Origin: Pseudomonas sp. GM50
GTDB lineage: Bacteria; Pseudomonadota; Gammaproteobacteria; Pseudomonadales; Pseudomonadaceae
Length of the DNA stretch: 64,000 nt
Assembly: GCF_000282375.1 (NCBI RefSeq)
Contig: NZ_AKJK01000076.1
Span: forward strand, 33,908 to 97,907
Reading direction: 5' to 3'
This document shows positions 44,131 through 52,809 of this stretch, piece after piece. The position numbers were made by a program, and so were the translations under genes. Under the pieces are notes generated by a model. It was not told where the DNA came from, did no database searches, and saw only the letters and a list, made by a program, of their open reading frames with translations. How positions within the stretch are numbered: the stretch's first letter is position 1; the number at the start of each line of letters is the position of its first letter.

Positions 44131-45453
44131 ATGTTCGATCCAGTCAACGAGCTGTCATTTCGTCTGGATATAGCGGGTCTTCCTGACCCCTTTGAGGTCT
44201 TGGCCTTTACCGGTAGTGAAGCCATCAGCGAGCCTTTTGTGTTCGACGTGGATCTGCTGAACAGTGACCCAACACTGGACCTCGCAAGCCTGCTGTATCG
44301 CTCGGCCTTTTTGCACTTCGGGCCCTTGGGGCAGGGTATTCACGGGCAGTTGCTTGGCCTCGTTCAGCTCGGCCATGGCGGTGAGCCCAGGCTATGTCGT
44401 GTCCGTCTGGGCCCCAGGCTGGCGTGTCTGGCCCAGCGCTTCAATCAGCGAATCTTCAGCCAGTGCTCGGTGCCGGATATTCTCGCTCAAGTACTCAAGG
44501 AGCACGGCATTGCCGGCAAGGATCGGCGCTTCGACCTGAGAGGTGATTACCCGTCCCGTGATTTCTGCACGCAGTACCGGGAATCAGACCTGCAATTTCT
44601 CCAGCGTCTGTGCGCCCAGGAACGGCTTCATTACTACTTCGAACACCGCTCACGCGGACACTGTCTGGTGTTCGGTGATGGTCTGGGGCAGTTTAGCCGT
44701 GGCGAAGAGAGCGTCTTCAAGGGTGAGAACGAACGGCCAGGTGTGCGTCAGTTCAAGCTTCACGGCGGCGGGCAGATCGCCGAAGGCCAGACGAATCTGG
44801 CGACCCTGCGCAGCGGCCAACTGATGCCGCTGTCCGGCCATCCGTGTGTGGACTGGAATCGTCTCTGGCTACTGACCCATGTCGAGCATCAGGGGGGGCA
44901 GGAACCGGGGCTTCCTTATAGCAACCAACTGCGCGCCGTTGGGCAGGAAATGCCTTTCGTGGCACCTCATTCGGGCGTGAAGCCGAGGATGCACAGCCTG
45001 CAGCGGGCGTGGGTGGTCGAGGTCGATGAGCCTCAACCGGATCTGTCCAGATCGGTTGCCGTGCAGTTTGACTGGCTTTACCAGGGGGAGGGCGCAGCGC
45101 CCAGCCACTGCTGGTTGCCGTTGGCTCCCGAGCTGGAAGGTGCTGGCACCCTACTGTTGAGTGAAGGGGCGCAGGTGCTTGTGAGCTTTATCGAAGGCGA
45201 TCCGGATCAACCCTTGATCAGCGGATTTCTTCCCGGCGCAGCGTCGAGCGCCGAGCCAGTCATACCCGACCTGCAACCGTCCTTGACGAGCGATTCCAGC
45301 CCGGCGCTCGACGGCTTGTTGGGCATGCTGCAATCCAGCGAACCCTTGGTGCTCCTGTGCCTGCTGCCCGGCGGTGGCAGTTTCAGTCATTGCGCGCAGT
45401 CCTTTTGCACCTGCCGGGCGGCGATGCAGCCCGGCCAGAGCGGTGCGGCATGA
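44131..45453 (+). CDS. vgrG: Type VI secretion spike protein VgrG, short form
   Basis: A 440-residue VgrG-like protein. Residues 1-290 have the gp27-like shell (FTGSEAISEPFVFDVDLL, FCTQYRESDLQFLQRLC, then YYFEH), and residues 310-385 form the gp5-like OB fold (VAVQFDWLYQGEG, SEGAQVLVSFIEGDPDQPLI, SGFLPG). Usual VgrGs run on to 600-700 residues with a beta-helix needle; here the chain ends about 55 residues after the OB fold with a Ser/Pro and Cys-rich tail. No effector domain is fused. The stop overlaps the next gene as ATGA. No other T6SS structural gene is in the window. Confidence 0.85.
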   Translation: MFDPVNELSFRLDIAGLPDPFEVLAFTGSEAISEPFVFDVDLLNSDPTLDLASLLYRSAFLHFGPLGQGIHGQLLGLVQLGHGGEPRLCRVRLGPRLACLAQRFNQRIFSQCSVPDILAQVLKEHGIAGKDRRFDLRGDYPSRDFCTQYRESDLQFLQRLCAQERLHYYFEHRSRGHCLVFGDGLGQFSRGEESVFKGENERPGVRQFKLHGGGQIAEGQTNLATLRSGQLMPLSGHPCVDWNRLWLLTHVEHQGGQEPGLPYSNQLRAVGQEMPFVAPHSGVKPRMHSLQRAWVVEVDEPQPDLSRSVAVQFDWLYQGEGAAPSHCWLPLAPELEGAGTLLLSEGAQVLVSFIEGDPDQPLISGFLPGAASSAEPVIPDLQPSLTSDSSPALDGLLGMLQSSEPLVLLCLLPGGGSFSHCAQSFCTCRAAMQPGQSGAA

Positions 45454-46247
45454 GCGCCGCTCAAGCGGTCGACTCGACCCCGCAATGGCTGTTGCTCGAT
45501 GTGCCGGGTGTGCCTCAGGCCGGCGCGAGTTTGCGGCAACAGTTTGCTCATGCCCGATGGTTCCGCCTGTTCGAAGGCACCGAATTTCACCCATTGCATG
45601 AGCACGGGCCGGTGTTGGTCGACCTTCGCGAATGCCCGGCACTGGCCGAGCTGTGCCAAAGTGCGCCACATACCTGGAGCGGGTTGCTGCTGGCCAGTGA
45701 AGCATCGTCATCGCAGTTGCTGGAGCATTTGCGACGCATGCTCGCAGTCACCTTGGGTCTGCATCACCGGGCCTTGTTGAGTTACTACAACCCAAACACG
45801 GCGAGTTATTTTTTCGATGCCTGCGATGCACAGGAGCTGAGTCGCTGGTTAGGTCCGATCGATGAGTTGCGCTGGTTCGGCGGCACCTGGGCCGACCGGG
45901 CCATAGGTTGTCAGGGCTGGCAGCAGTTGTTCAATCCGCGGCTTGCCGTCAGGCCGCTGGCCATCGAAGAAAACCTCAGCCTGCGTCAGCGAGACACCTT
46001 GCAAACCTGCCTGCTGGAACAACACGCCTGGCGCTGGAGCCGATCCACCGGCACCGACTACAACAGCTTGTGGGTTTGCCTGCAGGAAGGGCTGGCACTG
46101 GGCTTCAGCGAACGCCCGGTGCTCGATGGCTGGTTATGGCTGCGCTTGCAGCACCCCAACGCAGTGCCTGGGCAGTCGTTGCCGGGAATCACCCAGCAGG
46201 AGCGTCTCGATAGCCTGCGCAATCTGTGGCAGAACGATCAACCCTGA
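45450..46247 (+). CDS. DUF4123 T6SS effector adaptor (Tap/TEC-like)
   Basis: A 265-residue protein whose first 140 residues resemble DUF4123: WLLLDVPGVPQAG, ARWFRLFEGTEFHPLHEHGP, VLVDL, and LLSYYNPNTASYF. DUF4123 chaperones load effectors onto the VgrG encoded next to them. The C-terminal half (150-265) is less conserved and would bind the cargo. It is coupled to vgrG by an ATGA overlap. Normally the effector gene follows at once; here the next gene is an unrelated MATE transporter on the other strand, only 24 bases away. Confidence 0.82.
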   Translation: MSAAQAVDSTPQWLLLDVPGVPQAGASLRQQFAHARWFRLFEGTEFHPLHEHGPVLVDLRECPALAELCQSAPHTWSGLLLASEASSSQLLEHLRRMLAVTLGLHHRALLSYYNPNTASYFFDACDAQELSRWLGPIDELRWFGGTWADRAIGCQGWQQLFNPRLAVRPLAIEENLSLRQRDTLQTCLLEQHAWRWSRSTGTDYNSLWVCLQEGLALGFSERPVLDGWLWLRLQHPNAVPGQSLPGITQQERLDSLRNLWQNDQP

Positions 46248-46271
46248 ACGTGCTGACAATCCTGACCCTCG

Positions 46272-47612
46272 TCATCCGTTGAGCCAGCTGTCGTGCTTGC
46301 GCAAGTACCAGGCGAACGCGCCAAGGGTCAGGCTGCGCAGCAACATGAACAACAGGAAGGTTATCCACAGTCCATGGTTGCCCAAGCCTTGCAGCGCCCA
46401 GGCGAAGGGCAGCAGCAGGATCACCGTCAACAGCATGCCATTGCGCATTTCCCGGGCGCGGGTGGCGCCGATGAACAGGCCGTCGAGCAGGTAACTCCAG
46501 ACGGCAATCAGCGGCAGTACCGCGAGGTAAGGCAGGTAAAGGAAGGCGGTGTCGCGCACGCTCTGGATGTCGGTCTGCATCTCGATGAACAGGTGCCCGG
46601 CGAACAGAAACAGCAAGGCAAACCCCGCACTCGCCAGCAACGACCAACCGCACGCCACCACCAATGAGCGGCGCAGGGCCTCTCGGTCGCGAGCCCCGAT
46701 GGCGTGTCCGCACAGGGCTTCTACGGCATGAGCCAAACCGTCCAGCGCGTGGGCGGTCAGCAGCAGGCCGTTGAGCAGCAACGCATTGGCGGCGACCGTG
46801 GCATCGCCCAGCCGCGCGCCCTGCACGGTGATCAGGAAAAACACCGACTGTAACGCCAGGCTGCGGATGAAGATGTCGCGATTGACCGCCAGTAACGGGC
46901 GCCAACTCTGCCACAACGCCAGCGCGGCCCAGGCAATATGGCCGGGGTAGGCGCGCAGGGCTTTGCGGGTCATGAACAGGCCGATCAGCGCGCCGGTCCA
47001 CTCGGCGATCACCGAGGCCCGGGCCGCGCCGACCACGCCCCACTCCAGGCCGAGCACGAACCACAGGTTCAGCGCGATGTTGACCAGGTTGGTGCTCAGC
47101 AGAATCGCCAGCGGAGCCCGGGCGTTCTGGGTGCCGAGGAACCAGCCCACCAGCGCGTAGCTGGCCAGCGCCGCCGGCAAGCCGAACAGCCGCGTGTGGA
47201 AGAACTGGCGGGTGAGCTGATCGAGCTCCGCGGACGGTTGCATGAAGTGCAACGCGACCCCGCTCAACGGCACGCCCACTGCGCCCAACAAAATGGCCAG
47301 GCCCATGGCCAACAACAGACCTTGCAGCAAAATCTGCCGCAACGCTGCACCATCCCCGCGCCCGGCAGCCTGGGCGGCGAACCCGGTGGAACCCATGCGC
47401 AGAAAGCCCATGGCCCATGCAAGAAAGGTATACAGACTGGCGCCCACCGCGACAGCGCCGAGTTGATGAGCATGGGGCAAATGGCCGATGACGGTACTGT
47501 CGACCAGCGCTACCAAGGGTACGGAAATGTTCGAGAGAATCATCGGGGCGGCGAGCGCCCAGACTCGACGATGGGTCGGACGGTCGCGCCAGTCGGCAAT
47601 CAGGTTGGGCAT
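46272..47612 (-). CDS. MATE family efflux transporter (DinF-like)
   Basis: A 446-residue polytopic membrane protein with about twelve helices and MATE-family motifs (LAAPMILSNISVPLVALVD near the N-terminus, and MGFLRMGSTGFAAQAAGRGD). It should export cationic or aromatic compounds using a proton or sodium gradient. ATG 47612 (MPNLIADWRDRP) with AAGGAG upstream is preferred to the longer frame. It is convergent with the DUF4123 gene. The substrate is unknown. Confidence 0.88.
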   Translation of the reverse strand: MPNLIADWRDRPTHRRVWALAAPMILSNISVPLVALVDSTVIGHLPHAHQLGAVAVGASLYTFLAWAMGFLRMGSTGFAAQAAGRGDGAALRQILLQGLLLAMGLAILLGAVGVPLSGVALHFMQPSAELDQLTRQFFHTRLFGLPAALASYALVGWFLGTQNARAPLAILLSTNLVNIALNLWFVLGLEWGVVGAARASVIAEWTGALIGLFMTRKALRAYPGHIAWAALALWQSWRPLLAVNRDIFIRSLALQSVFFLITVQGARLGDATVAANALLLNGLLLTAHALDGLAHAVEALCGHAIGARDREALRRSLVVACGWSLLASAGFALLFLFAGHLFIEMQTDIQSVRDTAFLYLPYLAVLPLIAVWSYLLDGLFIGATRAREMRNGMLLTVILLLPFAWALQGLGNHGLWITFLLFMLLRSLTLGAFAWYLRKHDSWLNG

Positions 47613-47671
47613 GCAGGCTCCTTGGGGGCGCCTGCATTGTAGCGGCACATTCGCAATCTACCTCGATCCAT

Positions 47672-47761
47672 TGTGGGAGCGAGCCTGCTCGCGATAGCGG
47701 ACTGACAGTCAACTTGGATGTTGAATGTGCCGGCGTCATCGCGAGCAGGCTCGCTCCCACA
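47672..47761. repeat. Inverted REP pair (type: GTGGGAGCGAGCCTGCTC)
   Basis: Perfect 24-bp inverted arms (47672-47695 and 47738-47761) around 42 bases, between the MATE gene and the small membrane protein gene. Confidence 0.88.
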
Positions 47762-47772
47762 GGGGCATGGTG

Positions 47773-48066
47773 TTAGTGAACAATCCAGCTCAGCAACCAC
47801 AACCCCAGCAACAACCAGATAATCCCCATGATGATCGACGCGTTCATGAAGGCGCGGATCGCCGCCCATAACAGCATCAGCCCGATGATCAGCGTAATGA
47901 TGCTGACGATCGAAGTGTCCATGCCCAGCGCCTGGGCCAACCCTTCGACAAAATTGCTGCCGGCGTTGCTCAACAGGTTGAACAGACCACTGAGGGCGTC
48001 GATGATGAACCGGATGGCCGAACCGATTATCTGGCCGAGCCATTCGAAAAAGCTTTCTACCTGCAT
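47773..48066 (-). CDS. Small hydrophobic membrane protein
   Basis: A 97-residue protein with an amphipathic N-terminus (MQVESFFEWLGQIIGS) and two C-terminal membrane helices (SIVSIITLIIGLMLLWAAI and IIMGIIWLLLGLWLLSWIV). The frame extends to 48219, but ATG 48066 is preceded by AGGA and starts the recognisable protein. No function can be assigned. It lies alone between a REP pair and the divergent MazG-like gene, with 193 bases of shared upstream DNA. Confidence 0.7.
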   Translation of the reverse strand: MQVESFFEWLGQIIGSAIRFIIDALSGLFNLLSNAGSNFVEGLAQALGMDTSIVSIITLIIGLMLLWAAIRAFMNASIIMGIIWLLLGLWLLSWIVH

Positions 48067-48259
48067 GTGTGCGTCCTGATGGAATGATGGCGTGGTTGCC
48101 GGATCCGACCGTTGGGCTATTGATCGTGCTACCGAGTTCCCGTAGTAGCTGCCGAAGGCTGCGATCTTTTTGGAGTATGGCGCAAAGTGCGCGGGCATAA
48201 CGTTGTCACTTGCCTTCACCCGCCATCCCCCTGAAGCTATACGCCTTCAGGAGAGCCCG

Positions 48260-48562
48260 ATGAACCTTGTTGAACTGACCGAACGCCTGCACGCCATTCG
48301 CGACCGCAATGACTGGCGGCAATTTCACAGCCCGAAAAACCTGGCCATGGCCGCGAGCGTGGAAATGTCCGAGCTGGTGGAGATTTTCCAGTGGCTGACC
48401 GAAGACCAGTCGCGCCAGTTGCCGGCGGACAAGCTCGCCCATGCCGGGCAGGAAATCGGCGACATCGTGCTGTATCTACTGCTGCTGTGCAGCGAGTTGG
48501 GGTTGGACATGAATGAAGTGGTGCGCAGCAAACTCGCGGACAGCGAACGGCGGTTCAGCTGA
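48260..48562 (+). CDS. MazG-like nucleotide pyrophosphohydrolase
   Basis: A 100-residue all-alpha NTP pyrophosphatase. The metal-binding pattern EMSELVEIFQW followed by HAGQEIGDIVLYLLLLC (ExxE...ExxD) is that of the MazG/dCTPase-like family, which cleans up non-canonical nucleotides. CAGGAG precedes ATG 48260. Its stop overlaps the cmoM start as TGATG, so the two are co-translated. Confidence 0.9.
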   Translation: MNLVELTERLHAIRDRNDWRQFHSPKNLAMAASVEMSELVEIFQWLTEDQSRQLPADKLAHAGQEIGDIVLYLLLLCSELGLDMNEVVRSKLADSERRFS

Positions 48563-49311
48563 TGAGCGACCGTCATTTCGATCAGTTGGCGACCCGTTTC
48601 GCTGAAAAAATCTACGGGGGCGCCAAAGGTGCGATCCGTCTCGCGGTGCTGCAGGCCGACCTGGCCGAAACCCTGCCCGACCGACCGTTGCGCGTTCTGG
48701 ACATCGGCGCTGGCCTGGGCCACATGTCGTTGTGGCTGGCCGAGCGCGGTCATCAGGTGACCCTCGCCGAGCCCGCCGAACCGATGCTTGAAGGCGCCCG
48801 TCAGCGCTTCGCCGAAGCGGGGCAGACGGCGACGTTCATTCAGGCGCCGTGGCAGGATCTGCTCGGTCAGCTCACTGAACCTTACGACCTGGTGCTGTGC
48901 CACGCCGTGCTGGAATGGCTGGCCGAACCCCATGCGATTTTGCCGGTGCTGCATCAATTGACGAAGCCGGACGGCTGGTTGTCCCTGGCGTTCTACAACC
49001 GCGATGCGTTGATCTACCGCAACCTGCTCAAAGGTCATTTCCGCAAGATGCGCAAGAACAACATGGCCGGCGAGAAGCAGAGCCTGACGCCGCAGCAGCC
49101 ACTGGATCCACGGGAACTGGCGGCGCAACTTGAGAGCATGTGGCAGGTCGAAACCCAGAGTGGGGTGCGGGTTTTTTACGACTACATGCCGGTGGAATTC
49201 CAGGGCCGTGTCGAGCTGCCGGACTTGCTGGAAATGGAACTGGCTCACCGCCGTCACCCAAGCTTCGCCGGGCTTGGGCGCTATTTGCACTGGATCTGTC
49301 GGCCGATCTGA
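48562..49311 (+). CDS. cmoM: tRNA 5-carboxymethoxyuridine methyltransferase
   Basis: A 249-residue SAM methyltransferase. The SAM motif is VLDIGAGLGHMSLWLAERG, with LAEPAEPML after it; FAEKIYGGAKGAIRLAVLQ at the N-terminus, HAVLEWLAEP and SGVRVFYDYMP near the C-terminus fit CmoM (formerly SmtA), which methylates cmo5U34 of wobble tRNAs. It is translationally coupled to the MazG-like gene and followed by two lipoprotein genes after 12 bases. Confidence 0.88.
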   Translation: MSDRHFDQLATRFAEKIYGGAKGAIRLAVLQADLAETLPDRPLRVLDIGAGLGHMSLWLAERGHQVTLAEPAEPMLEGARQRFAEAGQTATFIQAPWQDLLGQLTEPYDLVLCHAVLEWLAEPHAILPVLHQLTKPDGWLSLAFYNRDALIYRNLLKGHFRKMRKNNMAGEKQSLTPQQPLDPRELAAQLESMWQVETQSGVRVFYDYMPVEFQGRVELPDLLEMELAHRRHPSFAGLGRYLHWICRPI

Positions 49312-49323
49312 CCGGAGCGCGAA

Positions 49324-49950
49324 ATGAAAAGTCGTTCAGGGTTACTGGTGATCTGTCTCGGGTTGACGGCCTGTCAGGGCAGCAACCCTTATGTCGCGAC
49401 CTCCAATCCCCTGCCACCGGCACCGCCTCAGGCCGCCACTACTTTCGATCGCAGCGCCTACCCGGCGGCGCCACGCGATTACGGCCGCTATCGCAGTTGG
49501 GCCTGGCTCAACGGGCACCTGCCACCGGGCACGGCCTGGGCCGACTCGGCGCAGGTGGCCGAAGCGGTCAGTAATGCCCTTGACCAACGCGGCTTGCGCC
49601 CGCTGCACGACAACCGTCCGGCGGACCTGTTGGTCAGCGCCGATCTGCATCTGGAAACCCGCTTGCGTCAGGTGCAGGATGACTATGGTTACGGCGGGGG
49701 GTACTACGGCGGTGGTTATGGCGGTTACAACCGCTACGGCAGCGGTTACGGCATGTACAACATGGTGCCGGTCATTCGTACCTATCAGGTACAAGTCGTG
49801 GTGGTGCGAGTCGATCTGTTCGACGCGAGCACCGGCCAGCCGGTATGGAGTGCCAGTGCCGAAACCAGCAATCAGGGCAGTCAGAGCGAGCGGGTCGATG
49901 CCATTCGCGAAGCTGTAGAAAAGGCCATGTCGGCGTATCCTCCTAGTTAG
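49324..49950 (+). CDS. DUF4136 lipoprotein, first copy
   Basis: A 208-residue lipoprotein. The signal peptide MKSRSGLLVICLGLTAC ends in the lipobox LTAC, so the mature protein is lipid-anchored. The rest is DUF4136-like: YGRYRSWAWLNG, ALDQRGLRPLHDNRPADLLV and DLFDASTGQPVWSASAE. A Gly/Tyr-rich loop (49684-49767, repeats of YGGG and YGGY) interrupts the domain. The function of the family is unknown; some members are stress or outer-membrane proteins. It is the upstream paralogue of the next gene. Confidence 0.85.
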   Translation: MKSRSGLLVICLGLTACQGSNPYVATSNPLPPAPPQAATTFDRSAYPAAPRDYGRYRSWAWLNGHLPPGTAWADSAQVAEAVSNALDQRGLRPLHDNRPADLLVSADLHLETRLRQVQDDYGYGGGYYGGGYGGYNRYGSGYGMYNMVPVIRTYQVQVVVVRVDLFDASTGQPVWSASAETSNQGSQSERVDAIREAVEKAMSAYPPS

Positions 49951-50003
49951 CTTCTTTTACCGGAAGCCCCCCGCAGGTGCATGTCTTCTATCGGAGAAAA
50001 ATC

Positions 50004-50561
50004 ATGTTCCGCCGTCTCGCTTTACTGGCCATGGCCGCGCTGCTCACTGCCTGCGCCGCCAACCAGGTCAATCATGACTTCGATGCCAGCCGTGACTTTG
50101 CCGCCTATCGTAGCTGGAGCTGGAAAGAGCCCGCCGTGCAATACCGTCCCGATGATCCACGGATCAAGAGTGACCTGACCGAACAACGCATCCGCCAGTC
50201 CGTTGCCGATCAGCTGGATCAGCGCGGCTTGCGTCCGGCCGCCGCCGGCGCCAGTTCGGATCTGAAGGTGCAGGCTTATTTGATCGTCGAAGATCGCCAG
50301 CAACAAGTGACCACCAACTATGGTGGCGGTTATGGTGGCCCATGGTACGGCTACTGGGGCGGGCCGATGTACAACGAAACCCGCAACATCAGCTACAAGG
50401 TGGCAACCATCCAGATCGACCTGCTCGATGGCAAGGACGGCAAACTGGTGTGGCGCGGCAGCGACGAGCAGACGCTTAGTCGCACACCGAACCCGCAGGA
50501 TCGTAGCAATAAAATCCACGAGACGGTCGGGCGGATATTGGCGAACTATCCACCGCGCTAA
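50004..50561 (+). CDS. DUF4136 lipoprotein, second copy
   Basis: A 185-residue paralogue. The signal peptide MFRRLALLAMAALLTAC ends in the lipobox LTAC. Shared DUF4136 features: FAAYRSWSWKEP, DQLDQRGLRP, and IQIDLLDGKDGKLVWRGS; a shorter Gly/Tyr loop (NYGGGYGGPWYGYWGGP) sits at the same place as in the first copy. ATG 50004 with GGAG upstream is used rather than the earlier in-frame ATG at 49977, because the signal peptide begins there. The tandem arose by duplication. Confidence 0.87.
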   Translation: MFRRLALLAMAALLTACAANQVNHDFDASRDFAAYRSWSWKEPAVQYRPDDPRIKSDLTEQRIRQSVADQLDQRGLRPAAAGASSDLKVQAYLIVEDRQQQVTTNYGGGYGGPWYGYWGGPMYNETRNISYKVATIQIDLLDGKDGKLVWRGSDEQTLSRTPNPQDRSNKIHETVGRILANYPPR

Positions 50562-50588
50562 ACGCTGAACTAACCAACACCACAGCCC

Positions 50589-50680
50589 CTGTAGGAGCGA
50601 GGCTTGCCCGCGAAGAACGATAACGCGGAATGACTGAAAAACCGCGGTGTTTTCTTCGCGGGCAAGCCTCGCTCCTACAG
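50589..50680. repeat. Inverted REP pair (type: GTAGGAGCGAGGCTTGCC)
   Basis: Perfect 28-bp inverted arms (50589-50616 and 50653-50680) around 36 bases, between the lipoprotein and tadG genes. Same arm family as at 24.4 and 34.5 kb. Confidence 0.9.
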
Positions 50681-50826
50681 GATCTTCGTCGTCACACACG
50701 CCCACAACAAGCCCGGTTTTTTGTTGTCGTGGATGGCGAGTTGCCAGCAACCTGGCCAACCCTTGTCTACACTGCTCCTCACCAATGGAGGTAGCCCTCG
50801 GCAGTGTGCCGGCAAAGGAGTGCGCC

Positions 50827-52809
50827 ATGTCTCCCTGCTTGCAGTTTCGTAGCCCGGTCCGGCAACGGGGAGCGATCGGTTTGATGGCGGTGCTGACCTT
50901 GGGCATGGCCTTGGTGTTTCTGCTGATCATGGTCGACAGCGGCCGCCTGTACCTGGAAAAGCGCAGCTTGCAGCGGGTGGCGGATATGGCCGCGCTGGAG
51001 GCTGCCACACGCAACGGTGATTGCGCCGCGGGTGCCACCGCTACCGTCTACGCCACCGCCAGCGCAACCCGCAACAATTTCACCCTGCCTGACCCCACGC
51101 GCAGCCTGACGGTGGCTTGTGGCGCCTTGACTCTGGACGCCAATAATCTTCGGGTTTTTACGGCTAATCCAAGCAGCAGCGAAGCCATTCGGGTGACCGT
51201 CAGCCATTCGATCCTGCAGAGTTTCGCCGGTGGTATTGGTGCGGTGTTCGGCGGTCCGCCAGCCGGTGCGACCCTCAACCTGACCGCGACCGCCGTCGCG
51301 GCGTTGCCACCTCCGCTGGCATCGCTGACCATTCGCAGTACGGTGCTGACTATCGATACCAGCAAGTCGGCCACCCTCAATGGACTGTTCGGTGGTTTGC
51401 TGGGCGGCAATCTGAACCTCTCCGTGGCGGGCTGGAACGGTTTGATGAACACCAACATCAGCCTGCTCGGTTACCTCGATCGATTGAAGGTCGACCTCGG
51501 CCTCACCGCCGCCGGGTATAGCCAGGTGTTGGGCACTTCGGTGGCCGTCAGTCAGCTGATCCAGACTGCCGTCAATGTGCTGGACCCGGGCGGCACGCTC
51601 GGCGCGACGGCGACCATCGTCGGTCTGCAAGCACTCAAGGTTGCCGCAGGCTCCACGACCGTGGTGCTGGGCAATATGTTGCACGTCGAGAATGGCAGCA
51701 ACATGTCGGCGTTGGCGACTAACGTGAGCGTGTTCAACCTGATCGAAGGCATCGTGCAACTGGCCAACAAGAAAAACGGTCTGGTGGCGACGCTGCCGAT
51801 CAATCTGGCGGGGCTGGCGCAAATCACGGCCCGGGTGCAGGTCCTGGAGGCGCCGCAACTCTCCGCGATTGGCAATCCGAAAAACGCGGCGCTGAATCCA
51901 CTGGGACCCAATCGGATCTACGTGAGAACCGCGCAGGTTCGCACATTGCTGTCGATCGACTTGCCTGCACTCGACGCCATCGTGGCGCTGGTCACTGCGG
52001 TAACCGATCTGGCAGGACCGCTGACCAACACCCTCAACGCGTTGCTCAATCTCAATCTGGTGGCGGTGCTCAACTCACTGACCTGTGCCTTGGGCGTGCC
52101 CTGCCAGACACCCGACATCAAGGTGTTGCCGGGGCCGATACGGCTCGACGTGGCGCTGGAGGTCGCCAGCGCCAGCAGTTACGTCACGGCCTACAGCTGC
52201 GTCAGTAACACCAACAAAACCCTGACCACCAACACCAGTACGTCGCCGGTGAACCTGAAAATCGGCCGGATCGATGCGGCCAGCATGTTCGGCAGCAACA
52301 CCACACCGCCGACGGTCACGGTGCAGCCGTTGAAGGTGATCGATATCGGGATCAAAACCTGTCGCAGGCTTCTCTTTCTGCCCATCACATGCGATCCGCG
52401 TGTGCCCGGCGTCGGTGGCGGCATCGATATCGTTGCCGACACCAGCGTGGCGGCGAACGCCAACATTTCCCACGTCTACTCCGCACCACCCGCCACCAGC
52501 CTGCCGGAAATCAATCAGCCGCCGTTCTACTACTCGTTTACCACCAGCAGCATCGTCAGCAGTCTGCTCAATACCCCGCTTAATATTCACGTGGACATGT
52601 ATGGCCCGTCGGGCAGTCTCGTCAGCGGTCTGGGGACGATCCTGAGCAATGTGACCACTTTGCTGATCAGCGCGATCAACAGCGTGCTCAGCCCGTTGCT
52701 CGACAGCTTGATCAACACCGTGCTGGTAAGCCTTGGGATCGATTTGAACAAGGTCGACGTCGGCGCCAACCTCAGCTGTCACTCGGGGCGCGCGACACTG
52801 GTGATCTGA
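50827..52809 (+). CDS. tadG: Tad pilus assembly protein TadG
   Basis: A 660-residue protein. The N-terminus has the TadG/TadE-type pilin-like helix (RQRGAIGLMAVLTLGMALVF, then LLIMVDSGRLYLEKRSLQRV and ADMAALEAA), followed by a very long beta-rich, Thr/Ser/Asn-rich domain typical of pseudomonad TadG proteins. It should anchor in the inner membrane and reach into the periplasm to support the Flp pilus. ATG 50827 has AAGGAG six bases upstream. It is convergent with pprA; the two coding regions overlap by 31 bases at their 3' ends. Confidence 0.85.
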   Translation: MSPCLQFRSPVRQRGAIGLMAVLTLGMALVFLLIMVDSGRLYLEKRSLQRVADMAALEAATRNGDCAAGATATVYATASATRNNFTLPDPTRSLTVACGALTLDANNLRVFTANPSSSEAIRVTVSHSILQSFAGGIGAVFGGPPAGATLNLTATAVAALPPPLASLTIRSTVLTIDTSKSATLNGLFGGLLGGNLNLSVAGWNGLMNTNISLLGYLDRLKVDLGLTAAGYSQVLGTSVAVSQLIQTAVNVLDPGGTLGATATIVGLQALKVAAGSTTVVLGNMLHVENGSNMSALATNVSVFNLIEGIVQLANKKNGLVATLPINLAGLAQITARVQVLEAPQLSAIGNPKNAALNPLGPNRIYVRTAQVRTLLSIDLPALDAIVALVTAVTDLAGPLTNTLNALLNLNLVAVLNSLTCALGVPCQTPDIKVLPGPIRLDVALEVASASSYVTAYSCVSNTNKTLTTNTSTSPVNLKIGRIDAASMFGSNTTPPTVTVQPLKVIDIGIKTCRRLLFLPITCDPRVPGVGGGIDIVADTSVAANANISHVYSAPPATSLPEINQPPFYYSFTTSSIVSSLLNTPLNIHVDMYGPSGSLVSGLGTILSNVTTLLISAINSVLSPLLDSLINTVLVSLGIDLNKVDVGANLSCHSGRATLVI

